Numbered from the stretch's first letter, positions 26,371-36,292 are shown. The stretch: 64,000 nucleotides of DNA from Actinoplanes sandaracinus (GCF_030009775.1 NZ_JASCTH010000002.1:186001-250000); one strand, 5' to 3'. Numbers and translations: made by a program. Notes: generated by a model from the sequence alone, not told the origin.

Positions 26371-27465
26371 CTAGTGCAGGCCGGTGCCGCGGCTGAGCGC
26401 CGTCCGGATCAGCCGGTCCACCACCTTGGGGTACTCCAGGCCGGTGGCCGCCCACATCCGCGGGAACATCGAGTGCGGCGTCATCCCCGGCATGGTGTTG
26501 ATCTCGTTGAGGAAGACCTCGCCGGCCTCGGTCACGAAGAAGTCGACCCGGGCCAGGCCGGCGCAGTCCAGCGCCGTGAAGGTCCGCAGCGAGTATTCCT
26601 GGATCTTCCGGGTCAGCTCCGGCGAGAGCTCGGCGGGGATCGTGAACCGGCTGCCGGTCAGGTACTTCGTCTCGAAGTCGAACCACTCGACGTCGTCCAT
26701 GTGGACCTCGGAGAGCAGCGACGCCTCCGGCGTGCCACCGGACTCCGCCTCGAGCACCCCGCACTCGATCTCGCGGCCCACGAGCGCGGCCTCGACCAGC
26801 ACCTTCGGGTCGATCTCCCGGGCGGCCGCGATGGCCGCGTCCAGGTCGGCCCAGTCGGTGACCTTGCTGATGCCGAGGGACGACCCGGCCCGCGACGGCT
26901 TGACGAAGACCGGCAGCCCGAGGCGCTCTTTGTCGGCCTCGGAGAGCGAGACGCCGGCGCGCAGCACCGCGTACGGCCCGACCGGAATCCCCTCGGCCGC
27001 CGCCAGCTTCTTGGTGAACTCCTTGTCCATGGCCGCCGCCGAGGCGAACACGTTGGCGCCCACGTACGGGATACCGGCCATCTCCAGCATCCCCTGGATC
27101 GTGCCGTCCTCGCCGTAGGCGCCGTGCAGCACCGGGAACACCACGTCCACACCGGCCAGCTCGGAGACACCCTCGGCAGGGTCCCGCACGATCAGCTCGG
27201 CGGCCGTCGGGTCGGCCGCGAGCACCAGCCCGTTGCCCGACTCGGCCGTGATCTCCGGCAGTCTCCGCTCGCTGATCGCGAGCTCTTCGGTGTCACCCGA
27301 TGCGAGGACCCACCGCCCCTCACGGGTGATTCCGACGGGGACCACCTCGTACTGACCGGGGTCCAGCGCAGCCAGGATCGCACCGGCACTGACGCAGGAA
27401 ATGGCGTGCTCAGTGCTGCGACCGCCGAACACGATCGCGACGCGGGTCTTGCGGGGGGACGTCAC
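26371..27465 (-). CDS. ddl: D-alanine--D-alanine ligase
   Basis: Ddl joins two D-alanines with ATP to make the peptidoglycan stem-peptide terminus, the vancomycin and cycloserine target step. The 364-residue ATP-grasp protein begins at GTG with RVAIVFGGRSTEHAISC and shows HGAYGEDGTIQGMLEMAGIP, KEFTKKLAAAEGIP, VKPSRAGSSLGISKV and the C-terminal LARVDFFV...FLNEINTMPGMTPHSMFP. It uses the Lys-Pro-type D-Ala-D-Ala binding set as far as visible, with no sign of D-lactate specificity. It is convergent with DUF3515 and divergent from the phosphatase-like gene. Confidence 0.96.
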   Translation of the reverse strand: MTSPRKTRVAIVFGGRSTEHAISCVSAGAILAALDPGQYEVVPVGITREGRWVLASGDTEELAISERRLPEITAESGNGLVLAADPTAAELIVRDPAEGVSELAGVDVVFPVLHGAYGEDGTIQGMLEMAGIPYVGANVFASAAAMDKEFTKKLAAAEGIPVGPYAVLRAGVSLSEADKERLGLPVFVKPSRAGSSLGISKVTDWADLDAAIAAAREIDPKVLVEAALVGREIECGVLEAESGGTPEASLLSEVHMDDVEWFDFETKYLTGSRFTIPAELSPELTRKIQEYSLRTFTALDCAGLARVDFFVTEAGEVFLNEINTMPGMTPHSMFPRMWAATGLEYPKVVDRLIRTALSRGTGLH

Positions 27466-27584
27466 TCTTCTCGCGCCTTCCAGCTAGCGGGCATACCGGG
27501 GGTGACCCTACTCTGCGTAAGCCGAATATGGGATTCGTGGCGGCGACCCTGAAGAGTGTCCAAGGCAGGGAGGACGAAGCGTCC

Positions 27585-28040
27585 ATGGCTCCAGCACTCC
27601 ACGTGATCGCCGGCCCGGGGCCAGGGCAGTTGGCGACGATGGCTCATCCCCGGGACGAGCCGTGGTCGCCGCAGGAACTGGGCGCGCTCGCCAGAGCCGG
27701 CGTGCAGGTGCTGGTCTCCTCGGCCGAGTCCGGCCCGGACACCGCCGGCATCGAGGTGGTGCCGTTCCCCGCGCCGGCCAGGTCGTCGCCGCCGTCGGCC
27801 ACCGAGACGCGGCAGGAGGCGAACCAGGTGGTGGCCCTCGCCGTCCGGCTCGCCCGTGAGGTCCGCGCGGGCCGCTTCGTGGTCACCCAGTCGGCGGCCG
27901 ACAACGGCCGCTCCACGCTCCTGGCCACGATGACGCTCGCCCTGCTCGGCATCCGCCCCGGCGAGGCGCTCCGCCGCACCGGCTCGCCCGCTGACATCGC
28001 CCCCGACTGGCTCTACGACTTCGTCGCCACACACGGCTGA
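27585..28040 (+). CDS. Dual-specificity-phosphatase-like protein with a degenerate active site
   Basis: A 151-residue protein resembling actinobacterial DSP-type phosphatases: GPGPGQLATMAHPRDEPW at the start, LGALARAGVQVLVSS in the middle and FVVTQSAADNGRSTLLATMT where the P-loop should be. The HCxxGxxRS active-site motif is replaced by QSAADNGRS, with Gln102 for His and Ser103 for the nucleophilic Cys; Arg109 and Ser110 remain. The general-acid Asp region is also changed (VVPFPAPARS). It is probably a non-catalytic phospho-binding or regulatory pseudophosphatase. The ATG at 27585 is chosen as the point where family similarity begins; GGAGG lies about twelve bases upstream, and an in-frame start at 27528 is possible. 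Confidence 0.7.
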   Translation: MAPALHVIAGPGPGQLATMAHPRDEPWSPQELGALARAGVQVLVSSAESGPDTAGIEVVPFPAPARSSPPSATETRQEANQVVALAVRLAREVRAGRFVVTQSAADNGRSTLLATMTLALLGIRPGEALRRTGSPADIAPDWLYDFVATHG

Positions 28041-28181
28041 CCCCAGATCAAACCCATGCGACGGTACGGCCACCCCGCCCGAGCGAAGCCGGACCGTCCC
28101 GCGGGCTCCCGGCGACGTCCGCCCGGCGCCGGGCGGTAACGCCGCCGCCGGGCTGATCCGGTGGTCACCGGCCGGGGGGAC

Positions 28182-28541
28182 TCAGGCGGTGAACGTCTGG
28201 GGAAGGGCGCCCGAGTCCCACAGCGCGTCCAGGTGGGCGAGGAAGCCGGTCAGGCTCCGTTCCAGGTCACGCCGCTCGGCCGGGGACAACGTGGCCAGCG
28301 GGTCCGAGAAGATCAGCCCGTCCGGGTGCCGGGCTCGGGTGCCCACGAACTTGTCGCACGCCCCGCACCACACGTAACTGACGAGAGTCGGCCGTTTGGC
28401 GTTCTCCGGCGCGGTGAAGTAGGCCCGCAGGCGCCGCCGGCCGCAGGCCGGGCAGTCCCGCTCCCCCGGGTCGGCGAAGAAGCTCTCCCCCTGGGTGAGC
28501 GCCGCGACCTCGTCGCCGTCGAAGCTGCTCCAGGCCGTCAT
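28182..28541 (-). CDS. Small zinc-ribbon-like protein, function unknown
   Basis: A 119-residue protein (MTAWSSFDGDEVAAL start). CPACGRR near residue 31 and WCGACDKF near residue 59 make a four-cysteine metal site, with RAYFTAPENAKRPTLVSYV between them. The C-terminal half is an amphipathic helix pair (LSPAERRDLERSL, LAHLDALWDSG). I do not recognise the family. Codon bias and the zinc ribbon support coding. It lies downstream of the Cys/Met PLP-enzyme gene on the same strand. Confidence 0.7.
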   Translation of the reverse strand: MTAWSSFDGDEVAALTQGESFFADPGERDCPACGRRRLRAYFTAPENAKRPTLVSYVWCGACDKFVGTRARHPDGLIFSDPLATLSPAERRDLERSLTGFLAHLDALWDSGALPQTFTA

Positions 28542-28548
28542 GACCAGC

Positions 28549-28598
28549 CCACCGACGAACCACCGGTCACGCCGTCCACCGACGAACCACCGGTCACG
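28549..28598. repeat. 27-bp-period direct repeat between two genes
   Basis: CCACCGACGAACCACCGGTC and the following ACG occur twice (28549-28571 and 28576-28598), with a degenerate third copy (AACCGCCGGTCACG) ending at the stop of the PLP-enzyme gene. The third copy suggests the array grew from the gene's own 3' end. Confidence 0.85.
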
Positions 28599-28620
28599 TC
28601 GTCCGGCGCCCAACCGCCGG

Positions 28621-29724
28621 TCACGCGGACGCGTCCAGCGCGGCCGTGAGGTCCGCGAGCAGGTCCGCGGCGTCCTCGATCCCGCAGGAGAACCGCAGGA
28701 ACCCGGGCGGCGTGTCGTCCCCCCACTGCGCCCGCCGGTCGGCCGTGGTGTGCACGCCGCCGAACGACGTGGCCGCGAACACCAGCCGCGCCGCGGACAG
28801 GAACCGGCCGGCCCGCTCGGCGGAACCGAGGTCGAACGAGACGATTCCCGGAATCCGCCGCATCTGGGCCGACGCGATCGGGTAGGACGGATCCGACGGC
28901 AGCCCCGGCCACCGCACCCCGGTCACGTCGGAGCGGCTCAGCAGCAGCCCGGCGACGGCGGCGGCGTTCGCGGTCTGCCGGGCCAGCCGCAGGTCGAGCG
29001 TGGCGATCGACCGGTGCGCGAGCCAGGAGTCGAACGCCCCCGGCACCGCCCCGGTCTGCTTGCGCCAGGTCTCCACCTTGCCCAGCAGTGTGGGGTCGTG
29101 CGCCGAGACGTACCCGAGCAGCACGTCGGAGTGCCCGGTCAGCGCCTTGGTCCCGGACGCCACGACCAGGTCGGCCCCGAGGGCGAGCGGGTTCTGCCCG
29201 AGCGGTGTGGCGGTCGTGTTGTCCACCGCGACCAGGGCCCCGGCCTCGTGCGCGGCGGCGGACAGCGCCCGCACGTCGCACACGTCCAGTCCCGGGTTCG
29301 CCGGCGTCTCCAGCAGCACCAGGCGCACCCCGGTGAAGTCCGGGTAGGGGCCGGCGGTCGGCACCAGGACGGTCTTCACACCGAGGTCACGAAGCGTTCC
29401 CTCGGCGAACGCCCGTACCGTGAAATAGCCGTCCGACGGAAGCGCGACGGTGTCGCCGGTGCGCAGCACGGCGAGCAGCAGCGCGGTGATCGCCGCCTGC
29501 CCGCTGGCGAAGGCCAGGGTCGGCGCGCCCTCCAGGGCCTCGATCGCCGTTTCCAGGGCCCGTCTCGTCGGGTGTTCGGTCCGCGCGTAACCGTTCTCAC
29601 CGGGCCCGGTGACCGGGTCGAGGTGGTAGGGCGCGGCGAAGACCGGTCCCGGCAGGAACGGCTCGCCGACCGCGGGCGCCGGCAGGCCGGCGTGTACGGC
29701 ACGGGTGCCGTCGGAGTGACTCAT
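28621..29724 (-). CDS. Cys/Met metabolism PLP-dependent enzyme (cystathionine gamma-synthase/lyase family)
   Basis: A 367-residue fold-type I PLP enzyme. The cofactor lysine is in VASGTKALTGHSD. GYARTEHPTRRALETAIEALE, FASGQAAITALLLA and VAVDNTTATPLGQNPLALGAD follow the family order, and the C-terminus has GVHTTADRRAQWG and LRFSCGIEDAADLLADL. It could be a cystathionine gamma-synthase, a gamma-lyase or a relative; sequence alone does not decide. It is a little short of the usual 380-400 residues. It lies downstream of gpsA on the same strand. Confidence 0.85.
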   Translation of the reverse strand: MSHSDGTRAVHAGLPAPAVGEPFLPGPVFAAPYHLDPVTGPGENGYARTEHPTRRALETAIEALEGAPTLAFASGQAAITALLLAVLRTGDTVALPSDGYFTVRAFAEGTLRDLGVKTVLVPTAGPYPDFTGVRLVLLETPANPGLDVCDVRALSAAAHEAGALVAVDNTTATPLGQNPLALGADLVVASGTKALTGHSDVLLGYVSAHDPTLLGKVETWRKQTGAVPGAFDSWLAHRSIATLDLRLARQTANAAAVAGLLLSRSDVTGVRWPGLPSDPSYPIASAQMRRIPGIVSFDLGSAERAGRFLSAARLVFAATSFGGVHTTADRRAQWGDDTPPGFLRFSCGIEDAADLLADLTAALDASA

Positions 29725-29776
29725 CGCGGTTCCCCACTGTGTTCCGGCATCGCGGCGAACGCGACGGTTCGTACGA

Positions 29777-30769
29777 TCACTCGGGTTTCATCTCCCGGGT
29801 CATCAGCAGTTTGACCGCGACCCGCGGGTCCACGCCCTCGTGGCACACCCGTTCCACCTGTTCGACGATCGGCATCTCGACGCCGTTCGCCCGGGCCAGG
29901 TCGCGGATGGACAGGCAGCTCTTGACGCCCTCGGCGGTCTGCCGGGTGGCGATCTGCGCCTGTTCCAGGCTCTCGCCGCGGCCCAGGTGCTCGCCGAAGG
30001 TGCGGTTGCGGGCCAGTGGCGACGAGCAGGAGGCGACCAGGTCGCCGAGGCCGGCGAGGCCGGCGAAGGTGAGCGGGTCGGCGCCGAGCGCCACGCCGAG
30101 TCGCGCGGTCTCGGCGAGTCCCCGGGTGATCAGCGAGGCGCGGGTGTTGTCGCCGAGCCCGAGCGCGACCGCCATGCCGTACGCGAGCGCGATCACGTTC
30201 TTGCAGGCGCCACCCAGCTCGCAGCCGATCACGTCGTCGCTGGTGTACGGCCGGAAATACGGCGTGGCGAGGGCGTGCTGCACCTGCTTGGCACGGCTCT
30301 CGTCGGAGCACGCCACGACGGTCGTGGTGGGTTGCTCGGCGGCGATCTCGGGCGCCAGGTTGGGCCCGGAGACCACGACCACCCGTTCCGGGGCGACGCC
30401 CGCGGTCTCGACGATCACCTCGCTCATCCGTTTGAGGGTGCCGAGCTCGATGCCTTTCATCAGCGACACGACCGTGGCGTCGGCCGGGAAGAGGCCGGCC
30501 CAGTCGGCGAGGTTGCCGCGCAGGGTCTGCGACGGCACGGCGATCGCGATCAGCTCGGCTCCGGCGACGGCCGCCGCCAGGTCGGTCGTGGCGGTCACGC
30601 CGTCGGCCAGCCGGACACCCGGCAGCGATCCGGCGTTGCCCTGCTTGTCGCGGATCTCCGCGGCCACGGCTTCCCGCCGTGCCCACATGGTCACCTCCGA
30701 CCCGGCGTCGCCGAGCACCTTCGCGAACGCGGTGCCCCAGGCTCCGGATCCGATGACGGCGGCCCTCAT
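29777..30769 (-). CDS. gpsA: Glycerol-3-phosphate dehydrogenase [NAD(P)+]
   Basis: GpsA reduces dihydroxyacetone phosphate to sn-glycerol-3-phosphate, the backbone for phospholipids. The 330-residue protein begins [19 protein letters not shown] (GxGxxG NAD-binding turn). It has [51 protein letters not shown] (the family lysine) and [16 protein letters not shown]. It overlaps the plsC stop by four bases, so the acyltransferase and G3P synthesis are coupled. Confidence 0.96.
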   Translation of the reverse strand: MRAAVIGSGAWGTAFAKVLGDAGSEVTMWARREAVAAEIRDKQGNAGSLPGVRLADGVTATTDLAAAVAGAELIAIAVPSQTLRGNLADWAGLFPADATVVSLMKGIELGTLKRMSEVIVETAGVAPERVVVVSGPNLAPEIAAEQPTTTVVACSDESRAKQVQHALATPYFRPYTSDDVIGCELGGACKNVIALAYGMAVALGLGDNTRASLITRGLAETARLGVALGADPLTFAGLAGLGDLVASCSSPLARNRTFGEHLGRGESLEQAQIATRQTAEGVKSCLSIRDLARANGVEMPIVEQVERVCHEGVDPRVAVKLLMTREMKPE

Positions 30770-31491
30770 GGTGCGTCCTCCGAGTTAATGGCCCGCCGTG
30801 CGGGCCGGTCGTAGAGCGCCGGCGGTTCGCCGTCGCGGATCTCGCCGAGCAGGTCCCGGATGTCCAGCATGATCGCCTCGGTCATCGCCTCCAGCACCGG
30901 GCGGCTCGGTTCGAGGCCGGCCCAGCGGCTGAGGTCGACCGGTTTCCCGGTCGTCACCGTCACGGGCGCCCGGCGCAGCTTCAGCCGGTTGGTACGGGGG
31001 TCGAAGATCTGCTGCGCGCCCCAGTTCGCGATCGGCACGACCGGTGCGCCGGTGAGCAGGGCGAGCCGGGCGGCGCCGGTCTTGCCGCGCATCGGCCACA
31101 GGTCGGGGTGCCGGGTCGTGGTGCCTTCCGGATAGATCACCACCGCCCCGCCCTCACGCAACGCCTCCACCAGGGTGTCCAGCGACTTCACCGCTTCCAC
31201 ACTGCCTCGTTCGACGGGGATCTGCCGGGCCTTGGTCAGCAGGTACCCGATAACCGGAACCTTCCAGACGCTGGCCTTGCCGAGGAACCGTGGCCAGCGC
31301 CCGGCCCGGTAGAGGTAGTGCGCCACGACCAGTGGGTCGAAGTGCGAGACGTGGTTGGGAACCAGGATGACCGGTCCGGTGGCCGGGATGTCGGTCATCC
31401 GCAGCCACGTCTTACGGGTCAGGACGGTCATGACCGGGAGCACCAGCATCACCGCGACACGCTGCCAGAAGCCGAGCCTGAGCTGTGTCAC
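30766..31491 (-). CDS. plsC: 1-acyl-sn-glycerol-3-phosphate acyltransferase (PlsC family)
   Basis: A 241-residue lysophosphatidic acid acyltransferase. Motif [11 protein letters not shown] contains the catalytic HxxxxD pair, motif II includes [10 protein letters not shown], and motif III is [13 protein letters not shown] hydrophobic N-terminus ([14 protein letters not shown]) anchors it to the membrane. It is the first gene of a plsC-gpsA pair and starts at GTG. Other acyl acceptors are possible for family members. Confidence 0.9.
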   Translation of the reverse strand: MTQLRLGFWQRVAVMLVLPVMTVLTRKTWLRMTDIPATGPVILVPNHVSHFDPLVVAHYLYRAGRWPRFLGKASVWKVPVIGYLLTKARQIPVERGSVEAVKSLDTLVEALREGGAVVIYPEGTTTRHPDLWPMRGKTGAARLALLTGAPVVPIANWGAQQIFDPRTNRLKLRRAPVTVTTGKPVDLSRWAGLEPSRPVLEAMTEAIMLDIRDLLGEIRDGEPPALYDRPARRAINSEDAP

Positions 31492-31679
31492 GGCGTCCCC
31501 CGTCCCTCGATCGGCGACGTCGTCCGCCGACTTCCTTGTTCACCTGCGACGAAATCATGCCCGCTCATGGCCGGTGGGACCAGGCAGGGGTCTGCCGGAT
31601 CACTGGCCACCGCCGTCTGTGAGCGGGGACGCGGTGACGTGAGGCACCGCGAGAGGCGGACCTCGGGCAGGATGGGCGG

Positions 31680-32321
31680 GTGGTGCGGAATTGGACGGCT
31701 GTCATCCCGGTGAAGCGGCTGGGTCTGGCCAAGACGCGGTTGCGGGGCGCGGTTCCGATGGACCGTCACCCCGATCTCGCTCTCGCCATGGTGCGCGACA
31801 CCGCCGCCGCGGTGCTCGCCGCCGCGACTGTCGCCGAGCTGATCGTGGTGACCGACGATCCGGTGGTCGGCGACGCGGTGCGAGAGCTGGGCGCCCGGGT
31901 GGTGCCCGACCCGGGCGGCGGGCTGAACTCGGCGATGCGGTTCGGCGCCGACGAGGCAGCCGGGCTGTCGGCGCACCGGGCCGTGCTCGCCGGCGATCTG
32001 CCGGCCCTGCGCCCGGAGCAACTCGACGACGCGCTGAGCCGGGTGTCCGGCCGCAGCTTCGTGGCGGACGCCGCGGGCACCGGGACGGTCCTGCTGGCCG
32101 TACCGCCCGGGCAGGTGCTCGATCCGCGGTTCGGCGGGCTCTCGGCGGCGGCGCACGCCGGCTCCGGCGCGGCCCGGCTGCGCGGGGACTGGCCGGGCCT
32201 GCGGCAGGACGTGGACACCGCCGCCGATCTCGGCGCCGTGCTCGCTCTGGGTGCCGGCCGGCGCACCTGCGGGCTGCTGCGTGACCTCGGGCTCACGGCG
32301 GAGTGCGCGCCGGCCGCCTGA
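31680..32321 (+). CDS. cofC: 2-phospho-L-lactate / phosphoenolpyruvate guanylyltransferase (F420 synthesis)
   Basis: CofC (FbiD) activates phosphoenolpyruvate or 2-phospholactate with GTP at the start of F420 side-chain synthesis. The 213-residue protein opens WTAVIPVKRLGLAKTRLRG, followed by VVTDDPVVGDAV, GLNSAMRFGADEA, VLAGDLPALRPEQL and LRQDVDTAADLGAVLALG, all typical. The start is a GTG doublet (31680 or 31683) without a strong Shine-Dalgarno. The neighbours gpsA/plsC and ppk match the usual actinobacterial order, so the organism probably makes F420. Confidence 0.93.
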   Translation: MVRNWTAVIPVKRLGLAKTRLRGAVPMDRHPDLALAMVRDTAAAVLAAATVAELIVVTDDPVVGDAVRELGARVVPDPGGGLNSAMRFGADEAAGLSAHRAVLAGDLPALRPEQLDDALSRVSGRSFVADAAGTGTVLLAVPPGQVLDPRFGGLSAAAHAGSGAARLRGDWPGLRQDVDTAADLGAVLALGAGRRTCGLLRDLGLTAECAPAA

Positions 32322-32340
32322 GCGGGGTAACGTTCGTCCG

Positions 32341-32538
32341 GTGCAGGGCACGATAGCGACTTTCGACCCGGAGACCCGTAGCGGTTCGCTGCTGCTCGAC
32401 GACGGCACCCCCCTGACCTTCGCGGCGGAGGCCTTCAACCGCTCCGGCCTGCGCCTTCTCCGGCTGGGCCAGCGCGTGACCGTCGAGTCGGACGCGACCG
32501 GTGTGATTTGGCGGGTGTTAATTCCCGGGATCGCTTGA
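32341..32538 (+). CDS. Cold-shock-like OB-fold small protein
   Basis: A 65-residue protein starting at GTG (MQGTIATFDPETRSGSLLLD). The pattern G-x-I/V-x-x-F-D...G-S-L...DDG...F and LRLGQRVTVESDATGVI resembles a minimal cold-shock/S1 OB fold, though the RNP1 and RNP2 aromatic motifs are weak. Such a protein sits between cofC and ppk in many actinobacteria. It lies 19 bases after cofC, so it is probably cotranscribed. Its role is unknown; nucleic-acid binding is an inference. Confidence 0.75.
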   Translation: MQGTIATFDPETRSGSLLLDDGTPLTFAAEAFNRSGLRLLRLGQRVTVESDATGVIWRVLIPGIA

Positions 32539-32593
32539 TGTGATCATCCGGTAGTTCGTTTCACGTTTCTCCGGAAACGGCAATGATGGACGC

Positions 32594-34930
32594 ATGCAGA
32601 CCCCGCCCCGGACCCCCGAGACCCGCCGGCGCGGCCCCAACGGCCGCTTTCTGCCCAGGCCCGAGTCGGCGGAATCGCAGACGACCGAGGCTCCCGACCC
32701 GGCGCCCGCCGCCGAACCCGCCGCCGAGCCGGTGGTTCCGGCCACGGTGACCCCGGCGGAGACCGTCATCACGGAGCGCGAGGCCGTCGAGCACACCGTG
32801 AGTGAGATGGTGGCCGCGCTCGATGTGGACGACGAGGACGACGACAAGGACGAGGAGCCGGGTCACACGCTGCCCGAGGACCGTTTCCTCAACCGGGAAC
32901 TGTCCTGGCTCGACTTCAACGCCCGGGTCCTGGCCCTGGCCGAGGACCCGGGCACCCCGCTGCTGGAGCGGGCGAAATTCCTGGCGATCTTCGCGAGCAA
33001 CCTGGACGAGTTCTACATGGTCCGGGTGGCCGGCCTGAAGCGGCGGCTCAGCGCGGGCCTGCCGGTCCGCGGTGGCGACCGCTCGCCGCTGCGTCACCAG
33101 ATCGAGATGATCACCGAGCGGACCGCCGACCTGGTCACTCGGCACGCCGCCTGCTTCGCCGACGAGGTGCGGCCGAAACTGGCGACGGAGAGCATCGAGC
33201 TGGTCTCGTGGAAGGAGCTGAACGCCGCCGAGCAGGGGCGTCTGCGGACCTTCTTCCGGGAGCAGGTGTTCCCGGTCCTGACTCCGCTGGCGGTCGATCC
33301 GGCGCACCCGTTCCCGTACATCTCGAGTCGTTCGCTCAACCTCGCCGTGGCCCTGCGGTACCCGGACGGCGACAACCCGGAGCTGTTCGCCCGGGTCAAG
33401 GTGCCGAACAACGTGCACCGTTTCGTGGCCGTGCAGAACGATCACCGCGGCGTGCGCTTCCTGCCCATCGAGGAACTGATCGCGGTCCACCTGAACCAGC
33501 TCTTCCCCGGCATGCAGATCCTGGAGTGGCATCTGTTCCGGGTGACCCGCAACGCCGAGCTGGAGGTCGACGAGGACCGCGACGAGGACCTGCTGCAGGC
33601 CCTGGAGCGCGAGCTGGCGCAGCGCCGGTTCGGCCCGCCGGTCCGGCTCGAGGTGGCCGCCTCGATCAGCGACCACGTTCTCGACCTGCTGGTCCGCGAA
33701 CTCGACATGGACAGTCAGGACGTGCTGCGGGTGCCCGGCCTGCTCGACCTGTCGTCGCTGTGGCAGGTGTTCGGCGAGTGCGACCGCGACGACCTGAAGG
33801 ACCGCCCTTTCGTCCCGGCGACCCATCCGCATCTGGCCGACGGCGAGGTGCCACGCAGCGTGTTCAACCGGCTGCGCGAGTCGGACATCCTGGTGCACCA
33901 CCCGTACCACTCGTTCTCGACGAGCGTGCAGCGGTTCATCGAGCAGGCCGCGGCGGACCCGCACGTGCTGGCGATCAAGCAGACTCTCTACCGCACGTCG
34001 GGTGACTCCCCGATCGTCGACGCCCTGGTCGACGCGGCGGCGGCGGGCAAGCAGGTGGTGGTCCTGGTCGAGGTGAAGGCCCGGTTCGACGAGGTGGCCA
34101 ACATCGCCTGGGCGCGCACCCTGGAGCGGGCCGGCTGCCACGTGGTCTACGGCCTGGTCGGTCTCAAGACCCACTGCAAGACCTCTCTGGTCGTACGGCA
34201 GGAGGGCAACCAGATCCGGCGCTACTGTCACATCGGCACGGGCAACTACCACCCGAAGACGGCCCGGCTCTACGAGGACTTCGGCATGCTGACCGCCGAC
34301 CCGGAGGTGGGCGCCGACGTCACCGACCTGTTCAACGTGCTCACCGGATACAGCCGGCAGACCACCTACCGGCGTCTGTTGGTGGCGCCGCACGGGGTCC
34401 GCCGGGGCCTGCTGGAGCGGATCGAGGAGCAGGCCCGGATCGCCCGGGAGGGCGGCGAGGCGCTGGTCCAGTTCAAGGTGAACTCGCTGGTCGACGAGAA
34501 GACCATCGACGCGCTGTACCGGGCCTCGCAGGACGGGGTCAAGGTGGACCTGATCATCCGCGGCATGTGCGCGCTGCGGCCCGGGGTGCCCGGCCTGTCG
34601 GAGAACATCCGGGTGCGCTCGATCGTCGGCCGGTTCCTGGAGCACTCGCGGGTGTTCCGGTTCGGCCCGGGCCCCGACTCCGAGTACTGGATGGGTTCCG
34701 CCGACATGATGCACCGCAACCTGGACCGCCGGGTGGAGGCGCTGGTCAAGGTAACCCTGCCGTCGGCCCGCGAGGAGTTGCGGCACGTGCTGGAACTGTC
34801 GATGGGCGAGCACACCGAGGGCTGGGACCTCGACGGTGACGGCCTCTGGCACCGCAGCACGGGCACTCCGGGGCGGCCGCAGGTGCACCTGCAGGCGGCC
34901 ATGCTCCGGCGCATCATCGGCAAGAAGTAG
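32594..34930 (+). CDS. ppk: Polyphosphate kinase 1
   Basis: PPK1 makes long-chain inorganic polyphosphate from ATP. The 778-residue protein has a disordered N-terminus of about 90 residues, then [16 protein letters not shown]. The catalytic domains show [35 protein letters not shown] and [19 protein letters not shown], with the conserved phospho-histidine region and Mg-binding arginine. RRVEALVKV and a C-terminal phospholipase-D-like domain complete it. The ATG follows the cold-shock-like gene by 55 bases, and mutT1 starts five bases after its stop. Confidence 0.97.
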   Translation: MQTPPRTPETRRRGPNGRFLPRPESAESQTTEAPDPAPAAEPAAEPVVPATVTPAETVITEREAVEHTVSEMVAALDVDDEDDDKDEEPGHTLPEDRFLNRELSWLDFNARVLALAEDPGTPLLERAKFLAIFASNLDEFYMVRVAGLKRRLSAGLPVRGGDRSPLRHQIEMITERTADLVTRHAACFADEVRPKLATESIELVSWKELNAAEQGRLRTFFREQVFPVLTPLAVDPAHPFPYISSRSLNLAVALRYPDGDNPELFARVKVPNNVHRFVAVQNDHRGVRFLPIEELIAVHLNQLFPGMQILEWHLFRVTRNAELEVDEDRDEDLLQALERELAQRRFGPPVRLEVAASISDHVLDLLVRELDMDSQDVLRVPGLLDLSSLWQVFGECDRDDLKDRPFVPATHPHLADGEVPRSVFNRLRESDILVHHPYHSFSTSVQRFIEQAAADPHVLAIKQTLYRTSGDSPIVDALVDAAAAGKQVVVLVEVKARFDEVANIAWARTLERAGCHVVYGLVGLKTHCKTSLVVRQEGNQIRRYCHIGTGNYHPKTARLYEDFGMLTADPEVGADVTDLFNVLTGYSRQTTYRRLLVAPHGVRRGLLERIEEQARIAREGGEALVQFKVNSLVDEKTIDALYRASQDGVKVDLIIRGMCALRPGVPGLSENIRVRSIVGRFLEHSRVFRFGPGPDSEYWMGSADMMHRNLDRRVEALVKVTLPSAREELRHVLELSMGEHTEGWDLDGDGLWHRSTGTPGRPQVHLQAAMLRRIIGKK

Positions 34931-34935
34931 GGACT

Positions 34936-35814
34936 GTGACGGAGATCGAACGCGCCGCCGGCGGGGTGCTGTACCGCCGGTCCGGCGACCGGGTCGAGGT
35001 GTGCCTGGTGCACCGCCCGCGATACGACGACTGGAGCCTGCCGAAAGGCAAGCTGGCCGGTGGCGAGCAGCCGCTGGCCGGGGCGCTGCGGGAGGTCGAG
35101 GAGGAGACCGGCTCGGCCGGCATCCCCGAGCTGCGGCTGCCCGACGTCGACTACACGATGCCCGGCGGGCGGCCGAAGAACGTCGCCTACTGGCTGATGC
35201 GCGCGGCCTCGGACGGGCCGGTCCAGGACACCGCCGAGGTGGACGAGCTGGCGTGGCTGCCTCTCGCCGAGGCCGGCGCGCGGTTGACGTACCCCGAGGA
35301 GACGACCGTCCTGGCGAGAGTCGCGTCGCTGCCGCCGGTGACCGCGGTGATCGCGCTGGTCCGGCACGCCCGGGCCGGGGAACGGAAGAAGTGGGCCGGC
35401 CGCGACGAGTTGCGGCCGATCGATCCGGTCGGCGCGAAGCAGGCGGACCGGATCGCCGCCCTGCTCACCCCGTTCCGGCCGCGCCGGCTGGTGGCGGCGA
35501 CGCCGCTGCGCTGCACGCAGACGCTGGAGCCGCTCGCCGCGGCGCTCGGTGACCGGCCGATCGTGCGGGACGGCGCGTTCGCTGAACCGTCCGGCCCGGA
35601 CGGCCTGCCCGCCCGGGTGGCCGCCGCCCGTGCCCGGCTGGCCGAGTTACGGGCACAGGAGCGGGTCGTGGTGTGCAGTCAGGGCAAGCTGATGCCGCAC
35701 CTGCTGGCGTCCGTGCACGGTTCGGACGATCACGAGCCGTTCAAGACGCCGAAGGGCGACGGCTGGCTGCTGGCCTGGTCCGGCGAGCGGCTGTTGGGCG
35801 CGTCGCGGCTGTGA
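34936..35814 (+). CDS. mutT1: NUDIX hydrolase fused to a histidine-phosphatase domain (MutT1-like)
   Basis: A 292-residue two-domain protein like mycobacterial MutT1, which removes 8-oxo-dGTP and other damaged or signalling nucleotides. The NUDIX box GKLAGGEQPLAGALREVEEE ends TGS at about residues 38-60 and fits Gx5Ex7REUxEExGU. The second domain begins near residue 135 with ALVRHARAGE (RHG-type motif), followed by RPIDPVGAKQADRIAALL and VVCSQGKLMPHLLA. It starts at GTG directly behind ppk, the usual actinobacterial pairing. Confidence 0.93.
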   Translation: MTEIERAAGGVLYRRSGDRVEVCLVHRPRYDDWSLPKGKLAGGEQPLAGALREVEEETGSAGIPELRLPDVDYTMPGGRPKNVAYWLMRAASDGPVQDTAEVDELAWLPLAEAGARLTYPEETTVLARVASLPPVTAVIALVRHARAGERKKWAGRDELRPIDPVGAKQADRIAALLTPFRPRRLVAATPLRCTQTLEPLAAALGDRPIVRDGAFAEPSGPDGLPARVAAARARLAELRAQERVVVCSQGKLMPHLLASVHGSDDHEPFKTPKGDGWLLAWSGERLLGASRL

Positions 35815-36202
35815 CCCCCCGCTGGGCGGCGGCGTCGGCCCGCCAGTAACCGATCAGGTCACCGGTGAGCCAGCGGGCCTGCCACAGTTCGTCCCGGCGC
35901 GGTTCCCAGTCGCGGTACGGCAGCGACGCCAGCCGCCAGCTCAGGATCCCGGCCAGGTACCAGCCGTAGACCGGCACCGCCCCCAGCCAGCCGTCCATCC
36001 GCCGGTACGAGCCCCACGGCGCGCCGGCCGCCACCGCGACGCCCGACCAGCCGCAGGTGATCAGCCAGTCCAGCACCGGCCAGCCGGTGTGGTCCTCGGC
36101 CAGGTCGCCGAGTGTCCACCCGGGCACGACCGCGACCGCGAACAGCGCCGCGGCGAGTCCGGCCCGGGTCGTCAGGCCGCGTGGCCTCGATGTTCGCTGC
36201 AT
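35741..36202 (-). CDS. Predicted membrane protein, function unknown
   Basis: A 153-residue protein with three likely membrane segments (AGLAAALFAVAVVPGW, LDWLITCGWSGVAVAAG, GWLGAVPVYGWYLAGILSW), an acidic-basic loop (YRDWEPRRDELWQARW) and an Arg/Ala-rich tail. The last 74 bases overlap the 3' end of mutT1 on the other strand, which lowers confidence in the exact end. I do not recognise the family. Coding is supported by good wobble-position bias and clear hydrophobic segments. Confidence 0.55.
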   Translation of the reverse strand: MQRTSRPRGLTTRAGLAAALFAVAVVPGWTLGDLAEDHTGWPVLDWLITCGWSGVAVAAGAPWGSYRRMDGWLGAVPVYGWYLAGILSWRLASLPYRDWEPRRDELWQARWLTGDLIGYWRADAAAQRGVTAATRPTAARRTRPAASRRPSAS

Positions 36203-36292
36203 GCCCCGGACGGTAGGGCGGCCGGGCGGGGCGGCGCCGGAACACCGGAAAGGCGTCCACCCAACGGGTGGACGCCGTCGCCGGGCTGCCGG

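Noticed and set aside
32561..34888. A 775-codon frame antisense to ppk, and similar long antisense frames elsewhere
   Set aside because: These are shadows of GC-rich codon bias; their translations are Arg/Gly/Val/His-rich with no known domains, while the sense strand encodes clear proteins.
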